In this document: positions 1 to 5,863 of the stretch, one piece after another
How positions within the stretch are numbered: position 1 is the stretch's first letter
Layout: every line of letters begins with the position of its first letter
Assembly (NCBI GenBank): GCA_964589725.1
Contig: CAZPUJ010000639.1
Span: 1-7,034 of the forward strand
Direction: 5' to 3'
Origin: CAYSHJ01 sp964589725
GTDB taxonomy: Bacteria; Planctomycetota; Planctomycetia; Planctomycetales; Planctomycetaceae
Length of the DNA stretch: 7,034 nt
Notes under the pieces: model-generated
The model's input: the letters and a program-made list of their open reading frames with translations, nothing else
What the model was told of the DNA's origin: nothing
Databases searched by the model: none
Position numbers and translations under genes: made by a program

Positions 1-246
1 GACATGCGGATGATTCAGCTTCACCAGAAACTTGGATTCCTGTTTGAATCGCCGGAGTGCATCCGGGTTCTCCAGCTTGTGCTTGCGCGGAATCTTGACG
101 ACGACATCCGTTTCCAAACTCCGGTCAAACGCTCGATAGACATGCCCCATGCTGCCGCCGCCGAGCAGTTCGCGCAAGTCATAACGGCCATTTCCAATGA
201 TCTGGCCCACCAAGCCCTTGGTGTTGACGGTCGCCGTCGCTGCCAT
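1..246 (-). CDS. Serine/threonine protein kinase, N-terminal part (runs off window)
   Basis: This is the first 82 residues of a Hanks-type Ser/Thr protein kinase; the rest lies beyond the left edge. The N-lobe is recognisable. The glycine-rich ATP loop reads LLGGGSMGHVYRAFD (residues 27-41), the ATP-anchoring lysine is K51 in DVVVKIPRK, the alpha-C glutamate is probably E70 in RFKQES, and HPHV (79-82) matches the HPNIV block that precedes beta-4. The start is ATG at 246 because an in-frame TGA lies ten codons upstream. A GGGAG sits 14 bases ahead of the ATG and a GGGGG run 4 bases ahead, so the ribosome binding site is weak. The catalytic HRD and DFG segments, any membrane anchor and any sensor domain are not in the window, so activity and role cannot be judged. 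It is on the same strand as the glycan genes but is separated from them by plus-strand features, so it is probably an independent unit. Confidence 0.9.
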   Translation of the reverse strand, partial: MAATATVNTKGLVGQIIGNGRYDLRELLGGGSMGHVYRAFDRSLETDVVVKIPRKHKLENPDALRRFKQESKFLVKLNHPHV

Positions 247-311
247 GTCGCCCCCGATTTCTCCCTGTGGAAATCACACCCCGACTCTGATTTGCTGTTC
301 CAGGAGGCCGG

Positions 312-708
312 ATGATGACACGGTTTTATGAAGAAATCGCAAATGTCTTGTTGAGTTCTGACGAACCGTCGCCCGACATCGGCCGCGAACATAAGACCGT
401 CGACAACCTCGCGAAGTTGTATCGCCGCCATGGCATTGTGGTTCGTCCGCTGCGCGGAGTAATGCCGATTCAGCAGATACAACCCAATCGAACGCTGCTG
501 GGGAGTGCTGGAAGAACACTGGAACGGCGCGTTGCTGGACATGATTCTTGGGGTTGATTTGGCGAATGCTCCGCTTCATCTTCTCCCGTTCGCCCAACAT
601 GCCACCTGGAGCCGCGACCGTTCTGCCCACGGATTGCCCAAGTTCATCGTTGTGACTCTTAGAAGTGCTGATATAATGCACTCTAACCGATTGCCCCTAA
701 TATTCTAG
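312..708 (+). pseudogene. Decayed transposase, C-terminal part (DDE type, ISAzo13-like by recall)
   Basis: This is the remnant of a DDE transposase on the plus strand, broken across two frames. The clear part is the frame covering 472-543, which encodes SRYNPIERCWGVLEEHWNG followed by ALLDM. The block resembles the YNPIER-W-LE--WNG region I know from ISAzo13-type transposases, where the glutamate is the last acid of the DDE triad. That frame then continues to a TAG at 706-708, with a degraded AQHATWSRDRS stretch where the family has a WASNMTWKG-like segment. Just upstream, that frame has a TAA at 460-462. The preceding family segment seems to continue in another frame (from 312), where REHKTVDNLAKLYRRHGIVV looks like the stretch between the second and third catalytic acids. 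At least one frameshift has occurred, and the N-terminal half is missing, so it cannot be active. Family assignment is from memory; the pseudogene call is firmer than the family name. Confidence 0.72.
650..677 (+). promoter_or_regulatory. Sigma-70-type promoter with extended -10
   Basis: TTGTGA (650-655) and a consensus TATAAT (672-677) are separated by 16 bases, with a TGN extension (669-671) directly before the -10 box. Transcription would start near 684, giving a leader of about 35 bases to the ATG at 719. The promoter lies inside the tail of the dead transposase, so the downstream gene may be using sequence left by the element. Planctomycete promoters are poorly characterised, which limits confidence. 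Confidence 0.55.
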
Positions 709-711
709 GAG
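707..711 (+). promoter_or_regulatory. Ribosome binding site for the small gene at 719
   Basis: AGGAG lies 7 bases ahead of the ATG at 719, which is ideal spacing. It selects this ATG over the in-frame methionine codons at 734 and 740. Confidence 0.75.
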
Positions 712-718
712 TGCCTGC

Positions 719-973
719 ATGAGCCATCCGAAAATGAAAATGAGCGACGTTTATGCAACTGCCAAGAGTCAGGAAAAGAAGCAATTGTGCCGATTTATGC
801 GGGACATGAAACGGGCGGGGCTCAAGCAACGGTTCTTTCATGGTCATTCGTCGTGGTCAGGTCCAGCCGTAGTGTGCGAGGACATTGAGTTGGTGCTTTC
901 CGAAACCAGCGTTCCCTGCCAGTCGCTTCAAAAGGGGACTCGGTTCCTTGTTCATCCCAAACAGGGACTTTGA
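719..973 (+). CDS. Conserved-looking small protein of unknown function
   Basis: This is an 84-residue soluble protein with no signal peptide or membrane segment. The first half (about 9-40) is helical and strongly basic, including AKSQEKKQLCRFMRDMKRAGLK. The second half looks like short strands: a phenylalanine- and histidine-rich FFHGHSSWSGPAVVCED (39-55), then a helix and SETSVPCQS, ending FLVHPKQGL. The GPAVV-CED-----VLSET-V-CQ----GT-F-V-P layout matches, from memory, short uncharacterised proteins of planctomycetes. I do not know a function and assign none. It has the best-supported expression signals in the window (extended -10 promoter, AGGAG at 7 bases). It follows a transposase remnant and converges with the membrane protein gene at 989, with 15 bases between the stops. 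Confidence 0.72.
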   Translation: MSHPKMKMSDVYATAKSQEKKQLCRFMRDMKRAGLKQRFFHGHSSWSGPAVVCEDIELVLSETSVPCQSLQKGTRFLVHPKQGL

Positions 974-988
974 TGGATTGTGCGGCGT

Positions 989-2530
989 TCAGTGTTGGCA
1001 CGCTGCGCATCGGCCTGTTGGAATTGGCCGGAAGCGAAGCAGCTTGGACGACCACTTTGGGTGCGGTTGCAGGAGTGGCGAGTCGGGGATCTCGTCTCTG
1101 CTCTTGCGGAGTTCGAGACGTTGTCCGCCACGTCTGTAAACCAGCTCAAAAGTCTCCCATGTGCTGCTTAGAATTCTCCGCAGCTCGAAACCCGTGATCA
1201 GGACTTCGTGACCGATATACTCCTGAAGTTCCGGAAGATCCGTGGAAACGATCTCAACAAGGTCGTCCTGATAAGACGCCAGCCTCCACGCCGGCATGAA
1301 GAAGTGATTGTTGAACGCTCCTTCAGTGCGGAGATTGCTGTACATCGTGAAGCAGGTTTCCGTCTTGAAGCCGAGGTACTGTGACATTCCGTTGAGCACG
1401 ACCACTGACACGATCAGCCATAGCAGGCCCGGACGTGCAGTGGCCGGCCCAGTTGATCCCGCGTTTGCCGACTTGTAGTACATCCATGCGCAGACTGCGT
1501 AGACGGCCCCTACGATCAATGACCAGAGGATCCAGATCACCCACGAAATGCGGAAGATCTTCAGCGGCCCGATGCCGGCTCTGTAGTTTCCAGTGAGGTC
1601 GGCGGCGATCAACAATCCGACACCGAGGACGCATATGGCGGTGCCAGCAAAGTACAGCATCCGGCGCCCACTTTGGCTGACCCGTGTTATGAGCAGGCGT
1701 TTCGCGGTTGTCGCTAGTTGCACCAGTTCGTTCATGCAGAACAGACCGTATAGGGCGAAGGCGAACGCCGAAAAGGTGCGGTGTCCGACCAGCCCCAGGA
1801 TGACGTGAAACGGCACGCCGATCAGCACAGCCAGGTAGCGGGTGCGGCGGAAAGTCAGCAGGCCAGGAATGGCCGCTTCGACAATCAGCGTCAGCACGAT
1901 GACAGTCCAGTCGGCCGCGTCGGAAGCGGGCAAGAAGGGGAACCGCCGCAAGAGCACGTCATTCATGACGACAACGCAACTGACGTCCGGATTGATGAAG
2001 TCCCAGTTCAACTTCGCCACGAACGCGAAGTAGTACATCAGGACCACCAAGACAGCGACGACGGGAGCGAATCGGTCATAGACTTGCTCACGAACTTCGC
2101 GGCCGAAACGGTCCGGCCCGGCACCGGCAAAGAGCAGCGTGCGGAGTATCGCCGCCAAGATCGTCGCGTTGACGATGGACTCCAGCAAGATGTGATTGAC
2201 CACGAACGGCCACTTCAGCACGTTGTAGACGATGCTGCTGGTCAGCATTCCGGCGAACAGCCACAATGACGACGGCCGCAACAGCGTCGCCACGGCCAGC
2301 ACCGTGAGCACCCAGCCGAACGGATTATTTTCATCGAGCCACCGGGAATAGAACTCCTGATGTACCAGCGCCTGGCATGCCCACAGGAAGGCGAAGATCG
2401 TGAGTCGGCTTGGCGGGCAAGGTTCCGCGGTCACGGACGTATTTGCCGACGGCGAAGTGACGATTGGACACAGACGTTGGTTCATTGTGCGATCTCTGAA
2501 AATCGGTTTTAAATCTGCGCTAGCTTCCAT
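989..2530 (-). CDS. Multi-pass membrane protein, HTTM-like (vitamin K carboxylase-related fold)
   Basis: This integral membrane protein has up to 513 residues and roughly 10-11 predicted transmembrane segments, the first at about 43-60 and the last at about 368-387. A soluble C-terminal tail of about 125 residues follows. Segments NHILLESIVNATIL (112-125), YYFAFVAKLNWDFINPD (166-182) and GVPFHVILGLVGHRTFSAFA (238-257) have the spacing and histidine pattern of HTTM domains, the membrane fold shared with gamma-glutamyl carboxylase; bacterial members mostly lack a proven reaction. After the last helix comes GFKTETCFTMYSNLRTEG (387-404), which also looks conserved. Two starts are possible. ATG at 2530 has no clear ribosome binding site but overlaps the end of the deacetylase stump by 11 bases, as in coupled genes. 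ATG at 2485 has a weak AGAG 8 bases upstream and loses only 15 residues ahead of the first helix. It is the last gene of the minus-strand series. The enzymatic role is unknown. Confidence 0.82.
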   Translation of the reverse strand: MEASADLKPIFRDRTMNQRLCPIVTSPSANTSVTAEPCPPSRLTIFAFLWACQALVHQEFYSRWLDENNPFGWVLTVLAVATLLRPSSLWLFAGMLTSSIVYNVLKWPFVVNHILLESIVNATILAAILRTLLFAGAGPDRFGREVREQVYDRFAPVVAVLVVLMYYFAFVAKLNWDFINPDVSCVVVMNDVLLRRFPFLPASDAADWTVIVLTLIVEAAIPGLLTFRRTRYLAVLIGVPFHVILGLVGHRTFSAFAFALYGLFCMNELVQLATTAKRLLITRVSQSGRRMLYFAGTAICVLGVGLLIAADLTGNYRAGIGPLKIFRISWVIWILWSLIVGAVYAVCAWMYYKSANAGSTGPATARPGLLWLIVSVVVLNGMSQYLGFKTETCFTMYSNLRTEGAFNNHFFMPAWRLASYQDDLVEIVSTDLPELQEYIGHEVLITGFELRRILSSTWETFELVYRRGGQRLELRKSRDEIPDSPLLQPHPKWSSKLLRFRPIPTGRCAACQH

Positions 2531-2789
2531 ACCGTTGCCAGCGATTCAGGCTCGGCAACAGCTTGGCGCGAAACACGAAGGGCGTGGTGTGCCGGCTGAC
2601 GTTGACGCGGCGCAGCCGCGGCGGGTCCGCTGTTCGCAGATCATTGATTCCGCGACGGGTGACGAAGGCCAACGCCACGCCCGCCCGCCGCAGCGCGTCC
2701 ACCACCGCGTCCGTCACGTGCCCTCCCGGATATGTGAAGATCGGCGGCGTCTCAAGGATCTCACGCCGCAGGATGTCAGGTGCTTGATG
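2520..2789 (-). pseudogene. Polysaccharide deacetylase (NodB type), C-terminal stump
   Basis: This is the last ~90 codons of a carbohydrate esterase family 4 deacetylase, the class that removes N-acetyl groups from extracellular or lipid-linked glycans. The stump shows IFTYPGGHVTDAVVDALRRA, matching the family's F-YP-G motif before its C-terminal helix, then the AFVTRRGIND segment and a basic tail ending RWQRYGS. Everything N-terminal is missing: there is no TFDDG metal motif and no HxxxH. The frame is opened by a TAA at 2790-2792, and the only later start-like codon is a GTG at 2717, after the FTYPGG motif. The frame also contains an ATG at 2807-2805, directly after the flippase stop, but it reaches the TAA after five codons (MNHEM). 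With only about 275 bases between the flippase and the next gene, a full-length enzyme cannot fit, so an internal deletion is likely. It cannot be catalytic as it stands. It overlaps the next gene's first ATG by 11 bases. Confidence 0.82.
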
Positions 2790-2807
2790 TTACATTTCAT
2801 GATTCAT

Positions 2808-4370
2808 TCAATGTGGATTCGCATCGCCGACGGCGATGGGCACGATCCAACGCCCCACAATCGGGAGCCGAGCGAGTTCTGGGAATGTCCGAGACAACTC
2901 GAGTTGTCGCCAGAAAATCATCAGCACCGCCACAGACGTTAGGAACGCCGCGATCACGCCGAAGACCGGCGGCAAACCGAGCCGCTCTCGGATGCTTCCG
3001 CTGATGACACAGAGCCCGATTCCGACAAAGTACGGACCAATGCATCTGGAGGCAAATGGATTGATATGCGTCGATTGTGCTACCAATAAATGATAGATCA
3101 GAGATTGGGAAGCATAGGCACCACAAACAGCCCATGCCCCTCCTAACGCGCCATAACGTGGGACCAGCCAGAAAATCAATGCCGAGGCGACGACGATCAT
3201 CAGCAAATCGGCGGCCAATAGCGTGCGGAGCCTTGCGCAAGCACGAAGAAGCCTGAGGCTCGTTCCGAACGATGCATTCGTATAGAACCCAATCGCCAGC
3301 CAAGCCAGGATGTCTGCGGACGCCTCGTATTGGGCACCAAACAGCGAGACAGTCAGAAACTCCGATGCCAGAAACGACGTCGCAAAGATCGGGAAGGAAA
3401 GCAGTGTTATCCAGGTCGTCGTCGTCTCAAATAGCGCCTGCAACACGACGTGTCGATCGGCCGCCGCGAGCTTCGCGGCGCTAGGAAGAAACAGGAGGGA
3501 GAACGTGACAAGAACGAATTCATTCAATCTTGCAAGGGGCATCACAGCTTGATATGCGGCGACGTCCTCGCTGGCATAAAGGATCCCTACGACGATGGGA
3601 ACCATAGCAATTCGCAGCAGGTAGGAGAGATCGCCGCTGAGCAGCGTTGCACTGTAGCTGTAGACTTGGCGAACCGGGAATGTTAGCCGCGACGAAAGTG
3701 TGTTTCGGAGGTCGCTCTGTTTCGCGAGGATGCGAAGCAACATCATGAAACAAAGTCCCACGCCCAACAGTCCGGCGATCAGTTGTCCCGCCGCGAACGC
3801 GTACACGTCGCCGGAACCGGCGACTACCGCAACGGCAGCCGCCAGTTTCAAGAGCGGGCCAAGGAAATACCGTCGAACGAAGATGGCACCGGCACTGGCG
3901 AGCACTGCGAAAAGCGATATGAACAGCGCGTCCAACGCCTCAAAGAGTGCCAGCCCCGCCATAATCGCGAGGATGGTCTGCGTGCGCCGGTCGGTTGTCA
4001 GTAGCGGCAGCTCCATTCCCCAAAGGCACACGAAAAGCAATATCGTCAGAGCGCCAAGCCCTACCACGGTGCCAAACGATAGGCCGAGCAGTCCCCAGAA
4101 TCGGCGGTAGTCTCGGTCCTGCAAATAAACCGGCAGGAACCGTGAGGCCGCCTTGTCCATCCCGAACGCGCTGAAGACGGCGACGACAGACACGATGGAA
4201 AGAGCGAACGCGAAGATTCCGTAATCCGCGATGGAGAGATACCGGACCGTCACGACCTGCACGAGGAAATTCATGAGAATCGCAAGTATCCGGCCGCCGA
4301 CAAACAGAGCTGATCCGCGAAGGTGGCCTTTTATTATGTCTTCGAAGTCCGCGGTATTAGTAGCGTGCAT
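2808..4370 (-). CDS. Wzx-like polysaccharide flippase (lipid-linked saccharide exporter)
   Basis: This 520-residue inner-membrane protein has about 12-14 hydrophobic segments spread over its whole length, the size and layout of the polysaccharide transporter branch of the MATE/MOP superfamily. It is expected to flip undecaprenyl- or similarly lipid-linked saccharide units across the membrane. Family-like stretches are GSALFVGGRILAILMNFLVQ (19-38), VRYLSIADYGIFAFALSI (42-59, the typical LG--DYG--- region), MDKAASRFLP (71-80) and AYQAVMPLARLNEFVLVTFS (272-291), followed by a second half-repeat ending near 490. I chose ATG at 4370 because AGG (4377-4379) lies 6 bases upstream. A TTG at 4418 would add 16 residues but has no ribosome binding site. 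It follows the ATP-grasp gene by 66 bases and is itself followed at once by the deacetylase remnant, so it is probably cotranscribed with both. The transported saccharide cannot be named. Confidence 0.87.
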   Translation of the reverse strand: MHATNTADFEDIIKGHLRGSALFVGGRILAILMNFLVQVVTVRYLSIADYGIFAFALSIVSVVAVFSAFGMDKAASRFLPVYLQDRDYRRFWGLLGLSFGTVVGLGALTILLFVCLWGMELPLLTTDRRTQTILAIMAGLALFEALDALFISLFAVLASAGAIFVRRYFLGPLLKLAAAVAVVAGSGDVYAFAAGQLIAGLLGVGLCFMMLLRILAKQSDLRNTLSSRLTFPVRQVYSYSATLLSGDLSYLLRIAMVPIVVGILYASEDVAAYQAVMPLARLNEFVLVTFSLLFLPSAAKLAAADRHVVLQALFETTTTWITLLSFPIFATSFLASEFLTVSLFGAQYEASADILAWLAIGFYTNASFGTSLRLLRACARLRTLLAADLLMIVVASALIFWLVPRYGALGGAWAVCGAYASQSLIYHLLVAQSTHINPFASRCIGPYFVGIGLCVISGSIRERLGLPPVFGVIAAFLTSVAVLMIFWRQLELSRTFPELARLPIVGRWIVPIAVGDANPH

Positions 4371-4436
4371 GCGTCGCCTGTTTATGACTGAGCAATCGGC
4401 AGTTTTCCAGAAATTCAAAACCGGTGCCGCATCATC

Positions 4437-5696
4437 TCACACCCACTTCGACATGCGCCGCAACAGACGAACCACACCTGGTCGCGGGTCCGACCACAAG
4501 AAGGCAGGAACCAGTTGCGGGCGCAGCACGCTTTTCAGCCAGCCGAAAAGCGTCAACTCGCCACGGCGGCTCAGTTCGCGGTAGGCCCGAAAGTCACGCA
4601 GGGGATCCCACATCGTTAGCCCGTCGCGATACTGCACCAGTGGCGGCGGCGGCAGGCCGACCAGTCGATTATAAACCAAGCTGCTGAGGTCGAGCCCAGC
4701 CTTTACGATCAGCCCGTTGGCAGCGGTAAAGCGGGCGTTGCATTCGATCAGTTTGAACGTGGCATCTCGGGCATCGTATTTGAATTCGGCGTTCGCCAGC
4801 CCGCGCAGCCCGGCTTGGCGGAACAGCCGCAGCGCCGGCTCCTTAACACCTTCAACGTGGTCGGTCACATGGTAGGTGGCCAGGCCCATGTTTGTTGGAA
4901 AGCGGCGGACGATTCGCTTGGTGAAGTCGAACAGCGCGTGGCCTTGTTCATCCAGATAGGTGTAATAACTGCACAGGGCGCTGTCCGGCCCGGGGATTTT
5001 CTCGACAAGCAAAACGTCGATTTTCTCGTCGGCGGCCACCTTATATGCGTCGAGCAGTTGTCCAAAATTCTCGGCGACGATGAACTTGCTGTGGAATTTC
5101 CGTTGAAAAAGATGCGACAACTTAGGCTTGACGATCAGGGGATAAACGAACTCGTTCCGGTACTCATGCATGTCTGCGAGGGATTCGATCTGCCAGAATC
5201 GCGGCGTGGGAACCTCGGCGTCGCGGGCCGCTTGGTAGGTCGCCAATTTGTCAAGCATCATTGTTTGGGCGACCGGATTCGAGAGATCTAGGCGGAACTT
5301 GCTCGCCAGCGTGCCGTGGTGCTGTGCAAGGATTTCGAGCGCTTCATCGCTGCAGGCCAGGAGTACAGCGCCTTCCAGGAAGCTGGATTCACTGCTCGTG
5401 AGGAACTTGGTTGCCGCCTCTGGAAAAGGGAGGTCGCAACCGAGAGACAACCGCCGTGCGTAGCGACTGCATTGCACGTCTGCTCGCTGCTCGTTCAACA
5501 CATAGACGGGAATCGAGCGGGCGCCGAGGCTGCGCACGATCGATATGGCGTTATCGTTACCACCGAAAACTATGACCGGTGGTAACGACTCGCGGTCGGA
5601 CGTACGCGACCTGAAAGCCCGAAACTTTGGTGATGCTTCGAGGGTCGGTGAAGCTTCGAGAGCGAGAGTCGGTGATGCTTCGCGAGTTGGTGACAT
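4437..5696 (-). CDS. ATP-grasp carboxylate-amine ligase family protein
   Basis: This 419-residue cytoplasmic enzyme joins a carboxylate to an amine or similar nucleophile through an acyl-phosphate. After a repeat-rich leader, the pre-ATP-grasp Rossmann-like domain begins at VIVFGGNDNAISIVRSLG (41-58). The ATP-grasp fold follows: DKLATYQAARDAEVPTPRFW (149-168), the nucleotide lysine K190 in YPLIVKPKL, the hinge acid E232 in LLVEKIPGP, and metal-binding residues in NAEFKYD (E304) and KLIECNARFT (E318, N320). The layout matches the predicted ATP-dependent carboligases (COG3919 type) often found in surface polysaccharide loci. Residues 2-23 are a tandem SPT-EA repeat. The start is ATG at 5696 with GAGGAG 6 bases away; no other in-frame ATG occurs before residue 147, inside the core fold. 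The substrate is unknown. The neighbouring flippase suggests amino-acid or amide decoration of a glycan precursor, which is an inference. Confidence 0.85.
   Translation of the reverse strand: MSPTREASPTLALEASPTLEASPKFRAFRSRTSDRESLPPVIVFGGNDNAISIVRSLGARSIPVYVLNEQRADVQCSRYARRLSLGCDLPFPEAATKFLTSSESSFLEGAVLLACSDEALEILAQHHGTLASKFRLDLSNPVAQTMMLDKLATYQAARDAEVPTPRFWQIESLADMHEYRNEFVYPLIVKPKLSHLFQRKFHSKFIVAENFGQLLDAYKVAADEKIDVLLVEKIPGPDSALCSYYTYLDEQGHALFDFTKRIVRRFPTNMGLATYHVTDHVEGVKEPALRLFRQAGLRGLANAEFKYDARDATFKLIECNARFTAANGLIVKAGLDLSSLVYNRLVGLPPPPLVQYRDGLTMWDPLRDFRAYRELSRRGELTLFGWLKSVLRPQLVPAFLWSDPRPGVVRLLRRMSKWV
5628..5693 (-). repeat. Imperfect 18-base in-frame tandem repeat (SPT[R/L]EA)
   Basis: Directly after the ATG, the coding strand carries about 3.3 copies of an 18-base unit of the form TCACCRACYCKCGAAGCW. 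The second copy is lengthened by two codons. The copies encode SPTREA, SPTLALEA, SPTLEA and SPK. All units are multiples of three, so copy-number change would alter leader length without shifting the frame. Confidence 0.85.
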
Positions 5697-5702
5697 TTAC
5701 TT

Positions 5703-5708
5703 CTCCTC
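5703..5708 (-). promoter_or_regulatory. Strong ribosome binding site for the ATP-grasp gene at 5696
   Basis: GAGGAG on the minus strand lies 6 bases ahead of the ATG. It fixes the start upstream of the tandem repeat and so shows that the repeat is translated. Confidence 0.8.
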
Positions 5709-5736
5709 AGCTATATAGCCCTCAAACAAGCGACCC

Positions 5737-5757
5737 CCGCCGACCTTGCGTCGGCGG
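5737..5757. other. Perfect 8-bp inverted repeat (hairpin) between the two ATP-grasp genes
   Basis: CCGCCGAC and GTCGGCGG flank a 5-base loop. On the minus strand, the direction of the genes, it is followed by GGGTCGC rather than a T-run, so it is not a classical terminator for the upstream gene. A TTTACGGGTTTT follows it on the plus strand, where no gene ends. It may be a transcript-stabilising hairpin or a dispersed genomic repeat. Confidence 0.5.
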
Positions 5758-5825
5758 TTTACGGGTTTTGGCGCTACGAGCGAATTGTTTTCGAGTGACA
5801 TCCAAGTAGTGCAGAAACCCGCGAG

Positions 5826-5846
5826 CCACTGAGACAAGTTCAGTGG
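5826..5846. other. Perfect 7-bp inverted repeat just after the stop of the ligase at 5864
   Basis: CCACTGA and TCAGTGG are separated by 7 bases, 17 bases past the minus-strand stop codon. No T-run follows in the gene direction. It could be a weak RNA-end or attenuating structure. With the hairpin at 5737-5757 it makes up most of the recognisable structure in the 167-base spacer. Confidence 0.4.
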
Positions 5847-5863
5847 GGTCGCTTAATTGAGGA

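Noticed and set aside
21..542. Minus-strand open frame of 173 codons overlapping the kinase start.
   Set aside because: It is in a different frame from the kinase, whose ATP-loop and lysine motifs are clear, and it lies opposite the transposase remnant. Its sequence looks non-coding.
302..557. Plus-strand open frame of 81 codons at 312 with AGGAGG upstream, resembling a small gene.
   Set aside because: Its middle part fits better as a shifted piece of the decayed transposase, and the frame then runs out of register with the clear YNPIER block. The AGGAGG is only 4-7 bases away from tandem ATGs and may be chance, so a short translated product is possible but not supported.
1781..2269. Plus-strand open frame of 162 codons.
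   Set aside because: It is antisense to the membrane protein gene. Its highly polar Q/D/H/R-rich translation is the typical mirror of a hydrophobic coding strand.
2400..2942. Plus-strand open frame of 180 codons.
   Set aside because: It spans the start of the membrane protein gene, the deacetylase stump and the end of the flippase on the opposite strand. It is a shadow with no motif.
4815..5291. Plus-strand open frame of 158 codons.
   Set aside because: It lies opposite the conserved core of the second ATP-grasp gene, whose active-site motifs are intact, and has no recognisable motif of its own.
5737..5772. Plus-strand intrinsic terminator (GC hairpin followed by TTTACGGGTTTT).
   Set aside because: No plus-strand gene ends here, and the T-run is interrupted. 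The hairpin is listed as structure only.
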